A stretch of DNA of 48,138 bases from CAZUGH01 sp964619785 (GCA_964619785.1 CAZUGH010000007.1:1-48138); one strand, 5' to 3'. Shown: positions 18,471-28,313, numbered from the stretch's first letter. Translations and numbers: made by a program. The notes: a model not told the origin generated them from the sequence alone.

Positions 18471-19013
18471 TTAGTAATTCGTTGCTCTTACCATGAAATA
18501 TGATTGTGGGTGCTTGCAAATTGGGCACATACCAGGTGCTTTCTTGCCCACTACAATATGACCACAGTTACTGCATTCCCAAACAACATCGCCGTCTTTT
18601 GAAAATACCATATCTCCTTCGATATTGGCAAGGAGCTTGCGATAACGATCTTCATGCTCTTTTTCAATCTTGGCAACGCCAGCAAAAAGTCTTGCAATAT
18701 CATCAAATCCTTCTTCTTTTGCTTCTTTTGCAAACTTCGCATACATATCTGTCCACTCGTAGTTCTCACCATCCGCAGCATCTTTTAAGTTCGTCACTGT
18801 ATCTGGCATCTCACCACCATGTAACAACTTAAACCAAATCTTAGCATGCTCTTTTTCGTTATTGGCTGTCTCTTCAAACAACTTGCCAATCTGAACATAA
18901 CCATCTTTTTTAGCCTTCGATGCATAATAAGTATACTTGTTACGTGCTTGTGACTCACCAGCAAATGCTTCTTGTAGATTTGCCTCTGTTTTTGTTCCCT
19001 TTAAATCGCTCAT
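18471..19013 (-). CDS. rbr: Rubrerythrin
   Basis: It is a non-haem iron peroxidase that protects anaerobes from peroxide. The ferritin-like diiron domain has EAFAGESQARNKYTYY and two ExxH motifs (NEKEHAKIW and KIEKEHEDRY). The C-terminal rubredoxin-like domain has CSNCG and CPICKHPQSYF. At 180 residues it is typical. It heads the operon with ybaK and tcdA, with an AGGAGG site and its own promoter. Confidence 0.97.
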   Translation of the reverse strand: MSDLKGTKTEANLQEAFAGESQARNKYTYYASKAKKDGYVQIGKLFEETANNEKEHAKIWFKLLHGGEMPDTVTNLKDAADGENYEWTDMYAKFAKEAKEEGFDDIARLFAGVAKIEKEHEDRYRKLLANIEGDMVFSKDGDVVWECSNCGHIVVGKKAPGMCPICKHPQSYFMVRATNY

Positions 19014-19062
19014 ATAAAAGCCTCCTAATCTCTTCCTATGTTATGAATAGTTCCTATCTCTC

Positions 19063-19091
19063 AATATAACATTTCCTGACAAGAGTTACAA
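19063..19091 (-). promoter_or_regulatory. Promoter of rubrerythrin
   Basis: On the minus strand TTGTAA (19091-19086), a 17-base spacer and TATATT (19068-19063), about 50 bases before the rbr start. It lies directly after the sigK stop codon. Confidence 0.65.
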
Positions 19092-19095
19092 GTCT

Positions 19096-19728
19096 TTATC
19101 GTGACTCTTGGTAGCATTTTCTAAGCTTTGCCAATGCTTTTTTCTGAATTCGCGACACATAGCTTCTCGATATTCCAAGTTGCTTTGCTATTTCACGCTG
19201 CGTCACCTCTGGTTCCCCGTCTAATCCGTATCTCATTGTAATAATCTGATGTTCTCGATTCGTCAAAGCCGACTCCAAATACAGGCTCAAACGGCTTACA
19301 TTTTCCTCGAACTCTAGTCGATCTGCTACATCCTCATCTGCCGTCTCTAGTATATCTAACAAACTGATATGATTGCCTTCCCCATCATCCATTCCGATCG
19401 GTTCATAGAGATAGACTTCCTTATTTTGCTTCTTATCACTTCGAAGCATCATGAGGAGTTCATTGTCGATACACCGAGAGGCATACGTAGCAAGTCTCAC
19501 GCCCTTATCTGCATCATACGTATCAATTGCTTTAATCAATCCTATTGTACCGATGGAAATCAAATCATCTAAATTACGATTATTTGTATGATACTTTTTC
19601 ACAAGATAGGCAACTAGGCGAAGGTTATGTTCAATCAGTTGATTCCGGGCCGTCCGGTCCCCTTCTCGACAGCGCCTGATACATTCACTTTCTTCTTTGG
19701 CACCAAGCGGTCCTGGAAAAGATTGCAA
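19096..19728 (-). CDS. sigK: Late mother-cell sporulation sigma factor, SigK type
   Basis: A 210-residue sigma-70 family protein. It starts SFPGPLGAKEE, as SigK does after its pro-sequence. It keeps region 2 (NLRLVAYLVKKYH, DDLISIGTIGLIKAIDTY, LATYASRCIDNE) and region 4 (MRYGLDGEPEVTQREIAK, ISRSYVSRIQKKAL). The start is TTG at 19728 with GAGGTGAG six bases before it; an in-frame TGA lies just upstream, so no long pro-peptide is encoded. The coding region is not interrupted by a skin element. SigE and SigG are alternatives, but the N-terminus fits SigK best. Confidence 0.88.
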   Translation of the reverse strand: MQSFPGPLGAKEESECIRRCREGDRTARNQLIEHNLRLVAYLVKKYHTNNRNLDDLISIGTIGLIKAIDTYDADKGVRLATYASRCIDNELLMMLRSDKKQNKEVYLYEPIGMDDGEGNHISLLDILETADEDVADRLEFEENVSRLSLYLESALTNREHQIITMRYGLDGEPEVTQREIAKQLGISRSYVSRIQKKALAKLRKCYQESR

Positions 19729-19729
19729 T

Positions 19730-19780
19730 GGACTCTCACCTCATATACACATTTCTACTAATGTATGTGAGGGAGAGTCC
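19730..19780 (-). repeat. Long imperfect inverted repeat covering the sigK ribosome binding site
   Basis: Arms 19730-19753 and 19760-19780 pair over roughly 20 bases around the six-base loop 19754-19759. The outer eight pairs (GGACTCTC/GAGAGTCC) are perfect. The arm next to sigK includes its Shine-Dalgarno sequence and ends one base before the TTG start. If transcribed whole, it would hide the ribosome binding site. Confidence 0.75.
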
Positions 19781-19788
19781 AATTGTGC
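19760..19788 (-). promoter_or_regulatory. Putative SigE/SigK-type promoter of sigK
   Basis: On the minus strand the -10 is CATACATT (19767-19760), which fits the SigE consensus CATACAHT and the SigK consensus CATANNNTA. The -35 GCACAAT (19788-19782) is 14 bases upstream and matches five of the seven SigE positions. An AC dinucleotide 17 bases before the -10 also fits SigK. Transcription would start near 19753. Confidence 0.6.
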
Positions 19789-19815
19789 TTTTCCATAGAT
19801 ATAGTTAAAATCACA

Positions 19816-20134
19816 TCAAAACATAAAGGAGCGAACTGTCTCGTAATCTGCTTCCGATAACTTATGTTCACAAAAACGATTCTTCTCGATTAAATATAAA
19901 ATTCGATCATATTCATCAGGCTCAATGGTTTTAAACTTGGCTGCATTGGCGAACAGATCTTCCGGAGTCTAGCAAACGTTTCCTCTTCCACCTGCGAATA
20001 AGTGCTTGTATACGAACCATCATCACGAGTACTACAAATGATACTCTACATCAAATTGTACTCCCTTATAATACAACTAGAGCCATCAGTACCCATCCAG
20101 CATTGTTATCAATCAGTTCAATCACTCGGTTCAT
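19816..20134 (-). pseudogene. Decayed small gene, family unknown
   Basis: A good start (AGGTGGG then ATG at 20134, MNRVIELIDNNAGWV) is followed by coding-like stretches in different frames. One segment reads CSTRDDGSYTSTYSQVEEE, and the end reads EDLFANAAKFKTIEPDEYDR, then ILYLIEKNRFCEHKLSEADY and a TGA at 19816. At least two frame changes (near 19975 and near 20040-20060) and internal stops separate them. The intact protein would be about 105 residues and soluble. It lies between sigK and the ABC-F gene. Confidence 0.6.
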
Positions 20135-20158
20135 AAAATCCCACCTATCACTAAATAT

Positions 20159-20368
20159 AACTACCTATATCATATCACAATGCTTTCAGCATTTACACTC
20201 TATTTTTTCTGCCNNNNNNNNNNNNNNNNNNNNNNNNNNNNNNNNNNNNNNNNNNNNNNNNNNNNNNNNNNNNNNNNNNNNNNNNNNNNNNNNNNNNNNN
20301 NNNNNNNNNNNNNAACTACCTATATCATATCACAATGCTTTCAGCATTTACACTCTATTTTTTCTGCC
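20159..20368. other. False scaffold gap with 55-base duplicated flanks
   Basis: Bases 20159-20213 and 20314-20368 are identical over exactly 55 bases, with 100 Ns between them. This is the mark of two contigs overlapping by k and joined with filler. The right copy holds the end of the ABC-F gene. Removing the Ns and one copy gives the likely true sequence. Confidence 0.9.
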
Positions 20369-22125
20369 AACTCTGTTAGATATATATATCGTTCCATTTT
20401 CTCATCCAACACTTGTTCCTTCGCTTCTTTTTCTTGTGTTAGTTCATTCAGTTTCACAAAATCTGTAGCTGCTTGCATAATGCCTTCTTCTAACGATGCA
20501 ATCTGCTCTTCTAACTTCTCAATATCTTCTTCAATTGTTTCGTATTCCTTCTGCTCAAGGTAAGTGAACTTAAGCTTTGTGGTCTTGGTCTTCACAGTTT
20601 TTTCTTTGAATTCTTTTTCCTCTTTCACTTCTTTTGCAAAGCCGCCGTTCTCCTCAAACCACTCTGAGAAGCTTCCCTCATACTGTTGAATCTGTCCCTC
20701 ACCAACAAAGACTAGCAATCGATTGGTCACACGGTCTAGAAAATATCGATCATGCGATACCGTAATCAAGATTCCATCGAACTGGTCAAGATAGTCCTCT
20801 AGCACACGTAATGTCTGAATATCCAAGTCATTGGTCGGCTCGTCCAAAATCAATACGTTTGGTGCTGTCATCAGCACTTTCAAAAGTGCCAAACGCCTCT
20901 TCTCCCCACCAGATAATCTTCCAATCAAAGCATGCTGTAAGGTCCCATCGAACAAAAATCGTTCGCACATTTGAGATGCCGTAATATGTCCATCCGATGT
21001 CGGAATATATTCTGCCGTATCTCGAACACAATCAATCACTTTTTGACTTGGGTCAAGTTCTAAACTCTCCTGTGAGAAGTATCCCATCTGCACCGTTTCT
21101 CCCCACTCGATGTGTCCCTGGTCCGGTTGAACTTCCTGACATATCATCTTAAGTAGGGTTGATTTACCACAACCATTTGGTCCAATAATTCCGATTCGAT
21201 CATCTCTTAGGAAAATGTAATCATAGTCCCTCAGCAATACATTTTCCCCGTAAGCCTTTGACAATCCGTACAGTTCTATCGTCTTCTTGCCAAGTCGCGA
21301 GCTCACACTACTCATCTCCACCTTGGCTTCTTCTGATATCTTTTCCTCATTTTTTAGTTCTTCGTAACGGTCAATCCTCGACTTTTGTTTGGTTGACCTA
21401 GCACGCGCACCCCTCTTAATCCATTCATATTCCTTACGTAGAATACTCTGGTGTTTTCTCTGTGTTGCCAATGCCATGTCTTCGCGTAGCGCCTTTTTTT
21501 CTAAGTATCCCTCATAGTTTTCCTCATAGGAATACAACTTTCCCTTATCAATCTCAACAATTCGATTACACACGCGGTCAAGAAAATAGCGATCATGCGT
21601 AACCATAATAAGTGCCCCACGATAATTTCTCAGATAGCCTTCTAGCCAGCTCGTCATATTGTGGTCTAAATGGTTCGTTGGCTCATCTAAGACTAGAATC
21701 TCACAGGTCGATAACAATGCGGCCGCTAGAGCAACCTTCTTACGTTGTCCACCAGACAATTGTTCCACCTTCACTTGGTAATCCTCAAATCCCAACTGAT
21801 TTAGAATCGTCTTCGCATCTCCCTCAATGGTCCATTGATTGCCCTCATTTGCGTTGCGTGCAATTACATAATCATATATGGTTGTGCCTTCTTCGAAAAC
21901 TGGGTTCTGTGGCAAATAATTAATCACAACCTGGTTGCCTTTAACCACATTGCCTTCATCCGCTGCTTCTAAACCTGACAGTATCTTTAGCAAAGTAGAC
22001 TTACCTGTTCCGTTAATACCAATGATACCAACCTTATCACTATCTCCGATACCAAAATCAGCATGATCAAATAATACTTTATCCGTATAGGCTTTTGTCA
22101 ATCCATTTATCGTTAATAAATTCAT
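20341..22125 (-). CDS. ABC-F family ATPase, Uup-like
   Basis: The 594-residue soluble protein has two ABC domains and no membrane part. The first shows GINGTGKSTLL, LSGGQRKKVALA and LVLDEPTNHLD; the second shows GPNGCGKSTLL, LSGGEKRRLALL and LILDEPTNDLD. A charged linker lies between them, and a C-terminal coiled coil (YETIEEDIEKLEEQIASLEE) is typical of Uup-type members. ABC-F proteins act on ribosomes or on DNA transactions; the exact role here is unknown. The start at 22125 (MNLLTING) has GAGG before it. The 3' end falls in the duplicated flank of a false gap but is complete. Confidence 0.92.
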   Translation of the reverse strand: MNLLTINGLTKAYTDKVLFDHADFGIGDSDKVGIIGINGTGKSTLLKILSGLEAADEGNVVKGNQVVINYLPQNPVFEEGTTIYDYVIARNANEGNQWTIEGDAKTILNQLGFEDYQVKVEQLSGGQRKKVALAAALLSTCEILVLDEPTNHLDHNMTSWLEGYLRNYRGALIMVTHDRYFLDRVCNRIVEIDKGKLYSYEENYEGYLEKKALREDMALATQRKHQSILRKEYEWIKRGARARSTKQKSRIDRYEELKNEEKISEEAKVEMSSVSSRLGKKTIELYGLSKAYGENVLLRDYDYIFLRDDRIGIIGPNGCGKSTLLKMICQEVQPDQGHIEWGETVQMGYFSQESLELDPSQKVIDCVRDTAEYIPTSDGHITASQMCERFLFDGTLQHALIGRLSGGEKRRLALLKVLMTAPNVLILDEPTNDLDIQTLRVLEDYLDQFDGILITVSHDRYFLDRVTNRLLVFVGEGQIQQYEGSFSEWFEENGGFAKEVKEEKEFKEKTVKTKTTKLKFTYLEQKEYETIEEDIEKLEEQIASLEEGIMQAATDFVKLNELTQEKEAKEQVLDEKMERYIYLTELAEKIECKC

Positions 22126-22194
22126 ATGTGTCCTCATTTCTCAAATGCTTATTTCCTACTATGATAACTGAATGAAAGCCATTTTGCAAATCAA

Positions 22195-22993
22195 TCAGTC
22201 ACTCTTATCGATAGAAAACACTTGGTCCATATAGATCAGTCCGGCAAGAAATAATCGCATCACCTGCCAGTATCCAATCCCTGGCAATTCCTTTTCTAAA
22301 ACCANNNNNNNNNNNNNNNNNNNNNNNNNNNNNNNNNNNNNNNNNNNNNNNNNNNNNNNNNNNNNNNNNNNNNNNNNNNNNNNNNNNNNNNNNNNNNNNN
22401 NNNNGTTCATAAGGCAATGGCCAATCATACCCGTAGTTCGGGACTCCCATCGTTATCTTCTCGCGCGGTATCTCTGTCAATGCGTATTCAAAATCAATAT
22501 CAGCTCCGCTATAACCTTTTTCCTGGATTTTCTCAAACACATGGTTGATTAGATTCTCACTACTCCCATTTTGAATCAACATCTGATGAATCAGGTTGTT
22601 ATTAAACTGTCCATCTTCGCCAAATGGCGTCAACGTCAAAATAGCTTCTGTCCTCGCTGATGATGCGAGCAGAATCATCCAATCTTCTTCTAATGGTGGG
22701 GATATCAATTCTCCATTTACAGTGAAACCATATGAAAACACCGAAAGCTCAGATAGAAATGGCAAGGTCTCTTGTAAAATTTCCTGACGTATAAACGGAT
22801 AAGCATACCCATTTGTCACCAATTCAGGACCGTTTCTCATCTCATCCACTTCTAATATCAACAAAGCCTGGCCAATCGTCAATTCGTAGGGGTAACGTAA
22901 CTGATTTACATAGATAATAACATTAACATCCACGCCGTATTCTCGTGCTATCGAATCCACACTATCTCCCGCGTAAACCACATGAATTTGCAT
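22195..22993 (-). pseudogene. LysM-GH18 spore-cortex hydrolase-like protein, damaged and gapped
   Basis: The N-terminus is a LysM domain (MQIHVVYAGDSVDSIAREYG to IGQALLIL). A GH18 domain of the YaaH/SleL type follows (FSYGFTVNGELI, ILTLTPF, and the catalytic GADIDFEY). DIDFEY then runs directly into ALTEIPREKITMGVPNYGYD. In relatives these are separated by some 80-90 residues of barrel, including the MTYEW strand, so an in-frame internal deletion is likely. A real gap (22305-22404) removes more, and the C-terminus resumes in another frame as LPGIGYWQVMRLF, ending at 22195. Family members cleave peptidoglycan in spore cortex. The start at 22993 has GGAG eight bases upstream. Confidence 0.7.
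22305..22404. other. Real assembly gap
   Basis: 100 Ns without duplicated flanks. From the GH18 family layout, roughly 70-80 codons between LPYE and the C-terminal GIGYW motif should be here, so the true gap is probably longer than 100 bases. Confidence 0.85.
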
Positions 22994-23063
22994 ATAAGAC
23001 ACTCCAGCCTTTTTCATTTAATCTATGATGCAAGCGCAAAAAAAGAACCAGAAAAACGTGAAT

Positions 23064-23108
23064 CGACCTCCCAAAAGTCTAATTATAACTCTAACTCTTG
23101 AAAGGTCG
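23064..23108 (-). terminator. Terminator of the large surface-protein gene
   Basis: Arms 23064-23078 and 23094-23108 form a 15-pair stem on the minus strand when G-U pairs are allowed, with outer arms CGACCT/AGGTCG. T-rich sequence follows (TTTTT, then TTTTTTT). It lies about 30 bases after the stop at 23137 and separates this gene from the LysM-GH18 gene. Confidence 0.7.
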
Positions 23109-23136
23109 GTTGCATATCTTCTTAATCTAGTATTAT

Positions 23137-26100
23137 TTATTTTTTCACGGTGACGGTAATCGTTTTCTTCTTACCATTTATCGTTCGAGCAGTAATCTTC
23201 ACCTTGCCCTTTTTCACACCTTTTACTACACCGTAAGAATCTACCGTTGCCAATGCTGGCTTGTTACAAATCCATGTAATATTACCTGTTGACTTCGATG
23301 ATGTCATGGAAGCTGTCAGGCACAAGCTTGCACCAACCTTAACAGTCTTTTTGCCAGATATCTTGACTTTCTTAGCCTTGACATCCTTCTTTACTACATA
23401 AACTGTCATCTTGGCAGTAGCTGACTTCTTGCCATTGTTGTATGAAGTGAGCGTAACTTTGAATTTACCTGGTTTCTTAGCTGTTACGACACCAGATGTC
23501 GAAACAGTTCCATACTTATTTTTCTTTGCTTTATATGTAAATGAATCTGTACAATCAGCATTTGTATAGTATTTACCAAGGGATAAGCTAGTTCCCTTTT
23601 TCAGATATACCTTCTTCGTGTTACCTGTGGTTGACTTAATTTTAAGTCCCTTAGCTGGTGACTTAACTACGACACTACAGGTAGCTCGATAATTATTTGC
23701 ACCAGAAGCTGTAATTGTAACACTTCCCGCTTTTATTCCCTTAATTACACCGCCATTGACTGTGGCAATCTTTGGATTACTACTTGTCCACACAACAGTA
23801 TGGTCTGCACCTGCTGGCTCAATCGTTGTTGATAGAGCAGATGTCTTTCCAACATCAAGTGTAATTCTTGTTTGAGATAAAACAAATTTAGTAATAGGAG
23901 GAACATAACCATCTNNNNNNNNNNNNNNNNNNNNNNNNNNNNNNNNNNNNNNNNNNNNNNNNNNNNNNNNNNNNNNNNNNNNNNNNNNNNNNNNNNNNNN
24001 NNNNNNNNNNNNNNTGTAATTCTTGTTTGAGATAAAACAAATTTAGTAATAGGAGGAACATAACCATCTTGTACTGTCAAAGTCACGTTGGCTGTTCTCC
24101 CCGAAACTGCACATTTCACTGTAATCGTTGCCTTTCCCGCTGCCAAAGTCTGTACAACACCACTATTACTATCTACTGCTGCAACAGCTGGATTCGATGA
24201 CGTATACGTGCAGGTATCTGGATATCTTGCTGCCATCGCATCATGCTCTGGCTTATATGTCACAGTTGCAATAATCGGATAAACAGAACCAGTTGCAACT
24301 GTTGCACTCGAAGCATTGACTTTCAATGTATTAGCTGGAACACGAACACGAATAATGCATGTCTGTTCCATCTTTTCTGACTTAACATGTAATACCGTAT
24401 CTCCTGCTGAAATAGGTTTAATTGTAACAGTAGATTTACCACCGCTCATTGCTGGGTTCGTATTTGATACCGTTGCAATATTACTATCTTCGATTGACCA
24501 AGTAATCTGATCCGTTGTATCCATTGCACCTGTCGGCGTATAGTTGGCTGTAAATGACTTACCTCCTGTAGCTGTAATGTTCATATACATTACATTTTGT
24601 GTTCCTTCCTCTACCATACCAGTAGCAGAAAGAGTCATTGTGTCTAACAGCTTCTCATTCATTACATTGACTGTACAGCTTGCGATTCTGCCTGTAGCCA
24701 TCGCGGTAACACGAATCGTAACCCTGCCTTCTTTCATTCCTGTAACATATCCCGTATCTGGGTTAACCGTAGCAACATCTTCATCACTCGATGTAAACAG
24801 ATATGGTTCACGATAGGAAGTGTCAATACCAGCATACTTTGTCTCATCATATTTAATTATCGTATCGAGTTTCAAATTCTCACCTATTGCAACATTTGCA
24901 CTTGTCTTGTTCAGCTTCAACGACGTAGATGGTACGCATACCCTGGCAATCAAGGAGGCTGTCTTAGAAGGAGCTTCTACTTTAACCATCGCATCACCCA
25001 AAGCTAATGGTTTCACAGTAACAGCAGACTTACCACTCGTCTCTGTCGATGGCGAAACCTCAACGGTACCTTCTGGTGTAGCTGACCAGGACAACAAATC
25101 TGTTGTATCTGCAGGTGCATAACAAGCAGTCAACCTAGCCCCTACCGAATCTTCAATGCTCAAATACTGAACTTTACCTTCTGCACTAGAAATATAAAGA
25201 TTTTTATTAGAAGTAATCTCTAATGTTTCAATCGGTAATGTTGTAACATTAATATCATACTTCTGTGTCATACTGATAACCAAATTATCTGCATTTAATT
25301 GCGCTGCATATAAATCAACTTTACCGATAACCTTAATCTTAGTTGAACCCAATTCCTTACCGAAAAGTGAAATTGTTGAAGAAGAATTAGTTACCTTAAT
25401 TTTTGCATTATTATCATTGGTAATCAGGTTATTTGAAGGATCAGTTTCATCTTTCTCATCATCCGAAACTGTAAAAACTGTATTAGCAAAGTTTTTAAAG
25501 CAATTCAAGGTTAGATCGGTTGTTCTTCCATTAATAACATTCGCTCTTTCAACCTCTGTAGCAGGTTTTAAAGAAAGTTGATTGTTGTTATTAGCTGTTA
25601 CTCCCGCAAATAAATTCGAAGCCCATGTAGCCGAAAACGGAATGGATACACTATCTAACATATAGCAGTTTTTAAACGCGCTCGTACCTATTGATGTAAC
25701 ATCTGAGGCCATACCTTTTATATCTGATAGGTTATAACAATCCTCACAAACACTCGCAGGAATTGTCTTAACTCCACTAGGAAAAGTAATCTGACTTATA
25801 TTGGTTCGATAAAACGCACTATTACCAATAGAATTCAATGATGTAGCATAACTAAAATTCACTGTAGTCAGTCCACAAAATTCCTTAAAATATGAATACG
25901 TTTTTGTACCAACTTTCTTGTTTAACGAAACACCCTGTGCCGCACCAGAAAAAGCAGATGTCCCGATACTTCTTAATGCTGAATTAAACACGACTGATTC
26001 CATTGACATACACTGATAGAATGCGGAATCACCAATCGTCTCAAGCTTCTCTGGTAAATTCCATCCAATTCGTTCAGGAGTTTCTAATGCATAGCATTTG

Positions 26101-28157
26101 TAAAAAGCATTTTTCCCAATTGTTCGAACATTATCAGACATTGTAACCGTCTTAAGTCCTAAGAATTTAATTGGTGTATAGGTATCTGTTTCGGAATCAT
26201 AGAAAGCTGTTTCCTTCTTTGAGCTCGGGTAAGAACCACAATCAGAACACATATTAGCTGGAATCTCTTCTACTCCTCTTCCGATATTCAAAGTCATAAG
26301 TGTTATATTATTTTGAAATGCTGATTCGCCAATCTGTGTAACTGAATCCGGAATATTCACATAAGAAATACCTCCATCAGGAATTGTTAATACGTCGAAA
26401 TATACTTTCTTTCCAGAAAATCCGGAATCAAAACTAGAGGCATTCTTGAAACAATTCTTACCAATTAATTTCAACTGATTTGGCAAATTAATCTTGCCAT
26501 TTTCCATACTTCCTTTAACACCGATTGTATTTAACGAGAGGCAATAAGCAAATGCTCCATCACCAATACTCTGTAAATTTTCAGGTAATTCAACTGTTTC
26601 TAAATAAATATCTGAATAAATCAAATTATGTCCGCCAGAAGTAGTAGGTAGTTTGTCTCCACCAAAGCAAAAGTCAGGAATAACTGTCACACCACAGTCT
26701 TTAGGAAAATGAACCTCTTTCAAAGTAACAGAAGCAGTAAAAGCTTTCGCACCTAGAGTCTCAAGGCTAGAAGGCAATGTCAAACTAACAAAATCAGTGG
26801 ACGCAAATGCCGCCTCACCAATTGTCGTAAGATTCGTAAGTCCTGATAAAAAGCTATCATCTGAGACAGCGGCACAGCTAAATGCGGAATCATCAATCAC
26901 TTCAATTTTGCTATCACTTGGCATTGCATCAGTATAGCTCACTGATAAATCCCCAGAAGATTCTCCCGAGAACTCAACTCCACCATCCACAACTCCTGAA
27001 CTTCCACTCCCTAAAAAGGCATCTTCCGGAATCGTCACAATGTTCTTAGAAAGTGATAAAGCAGACATACCAAACGTGTGCTTAAAACAACCTTCACCAA
27101 GAGTATCAACTGTATTTGGCATTGCAACACTTGTAAGTGCTGTACCCGAAAATGCTTCCCTTCCTATCGTTGTTACATTTTTAGGAAACAAAAACCCACC
27201 AGATAAATCAGACATTGAAAATGTACTATCACTAATTTCCACAATTGATGTATTTGATAAATCAATGCTTAGAAGTTTACTACCAGCAAATGCACTATTA
27301 CCAATAAAATTAACTGTTGCAGGCAACTTATTACCATATGTACCAGTAGTCGTAAAAGTCAAAGCTCCTACTCCAGCAAATGCATAATCCTGAATTTTAG
27401 CAAGTCTGGCATCACGAAAATATACTTTAGTGAGCTTCTCACAACCATCAAAAAGTCTTGATGGTACTGAATGACTCACTTCTGAATCTGATATGTTTGG
27501 AACAGATGCTGTAGTTATTGCCTTACATCCCTGAAAGACACCACTGCCCAGTTTTGTCATCGTTGTTTTCATGGTTGCAACAGACGTATCACTTAACGCT
27601 TTACAACTTGCAAAAGCATAGTTGTCAATGGAATTCACATTACCAAGATTGATTGTTGTCAGACTTGAACAAGAATCAAAAGCACGTTCCCCAATTGATG
27701 TAATAGACGTAGGCAATATCACCTGTGTCATCGTGCAGCTAAAAAATTCCGAAACATTTATCGTTGTCACATTCGTACATTGACTTAGATCAAAAGTGCT
27801 TGCACTTCTTGCCCATCCAAGGCCTGTAAGATTGGTAACCGTAGATGGTATCGTCAAAGCACCATCTACTTGTTGTGCGAGCTGTTTAATCGTAATTGCA
27901 TCACGCGCAACGGTAACCTTTTTTTGAACTTCATCTTTTAAATAATTTAACAGATTCTCATCAGGAACCACATTCTTCGTTAGTAATTCTGTTGTTCCAA
28001 TCTCTCCGGTAGCCGCTTCAACTTCCCCACCAAAATCAAATTGAAGCACACCATCATAAAAGCGCACATCTGTTATCGATGTACAAACCAACATAATCAT
28101 AACCAACGCCACACTCACCGCACGTCGTAGTCTCTTGTGACTCAATAATTGTTTCAT
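23137..28157 (-). CDS. Giant BspA-like leucine-rich (LRR_5) and Big_2 surface protein
   Basis: After the false gap at 23860-24069 is collapsed, one uninterrupted 1621-residue frame runs from 28157 to 23137; as printed it appears split at 23745-23793. The start (MKQLLSHKRLRRAVSV) has AAGGAGG seven bases before it and leads into a signal peptide ending near VEAATG. About two dozen BspA-type repeats follow (for example SIGERAF, TIGREAF, TIGDSAF, SIGNSAF). The second half holds several Big_2-like Ig domains (SSDEDVATVNPDTGYVTG, SSNPAVAAVDSNSGVV, SSNPKIATVNGGVIKGIKAG, and one at the very C-terminus). No LPXTG motif is visible. Such proteins are exported and implicated in adhesion to host or other cells. 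Confidence 0.88.
23860..24069. other. False scaffold gap inside the surface-protein gene
   Basis: Bases 23860-23914 and 24015-24069 are identical over 55 bases around 100 Ns. The artefact adds 155 bases, which shifts the frame by two. Collapsing it joins FVLSQTRIT directly to LDVGKTSALSTTIEPAG in one frame. Confidence 0.93.
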
Positions 28158-28195
28158 ATCTCTCCTCCTTGCGTTAACTTTCCATATCTTACCAT

Positions 28196-28224
28196 AGTAT
28201 AACAATAATTTATTATTTGGTCAA
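28196..28224 (-). promoter_or_regulatory. Promoter of the large surface-protein gene
   Basis: On the minus strand TTGACC (28224-28219), a 17-base spacer and TATACT (28201-28196), 38 bases before the start codon. The -35 overlaps one arm of an 8-base inverted repeat, GGTCAATC/GATTGACC (28219-28226 and 28262-28269). Confidence 0.75.
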
Positions 28225-28235
28225 TCCTATGTCAT

Positions 28236-28313
28236 TTAGCTTAACATACTACCAGCAATCTGATTGACCTGTTTGCCATCCGCTTTCCCCTTAACCTGTG
28301 GCATCAATTCTAC
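28236..28313 (-). pseudogene. C-terminal remnant of a YqeY/GatB-domain protein
   Basis: Directly after the AI-2E permease stop, the minus strand reads (VEL)MPQVKGKADGKQVNQIAG-SMLS and then TAA at 28236. This closely resembles the C-terminal helix of YqeY and GatB proteins (pattern MPKVKGKADG..VN..V...L). No upstream part of the gene is present: the frame closes at a TGA overlapping the end of the permease gene. It looks like the scar of a deletion that joined the permease gene to the last 25 codons of yqeY. A tiny functional peptide is less likely. Confidence 0.6.

Noticed and set aside
19096..19728. skin-type element interrupting sigK
   Set aside because: The coding sequence is continuous and no recombinase gene is nearby.
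20159..20368. 55-base direct repeats as attachment sites or target duplications of a mobile element
   Set aside because: Exactly the same length recurs at three N-gaps and always abuts the Ns; no integrase or transposase gene is present. An assembly overlap explains all three.
23745..23793. Two separate overlapping surface-protein genes
   Set aside because: The overlap arises only from the 155 false bases; after collapse the frame is continuous.
27040..27387. Plus-strand gene inside the leucine-rich protein gene
   Set aside because: It lacks a ribosome binding site and mirrors the repeat codons of the real gene; the same holds for other antisense frames in 24-25 kb.
28219..28269. GGTCAATC/GATTGACC inverted repeat as a terminator
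   Set aside because: The loop is 35 bases and no T-run follows; an operator over the -35 or chance is more likely.
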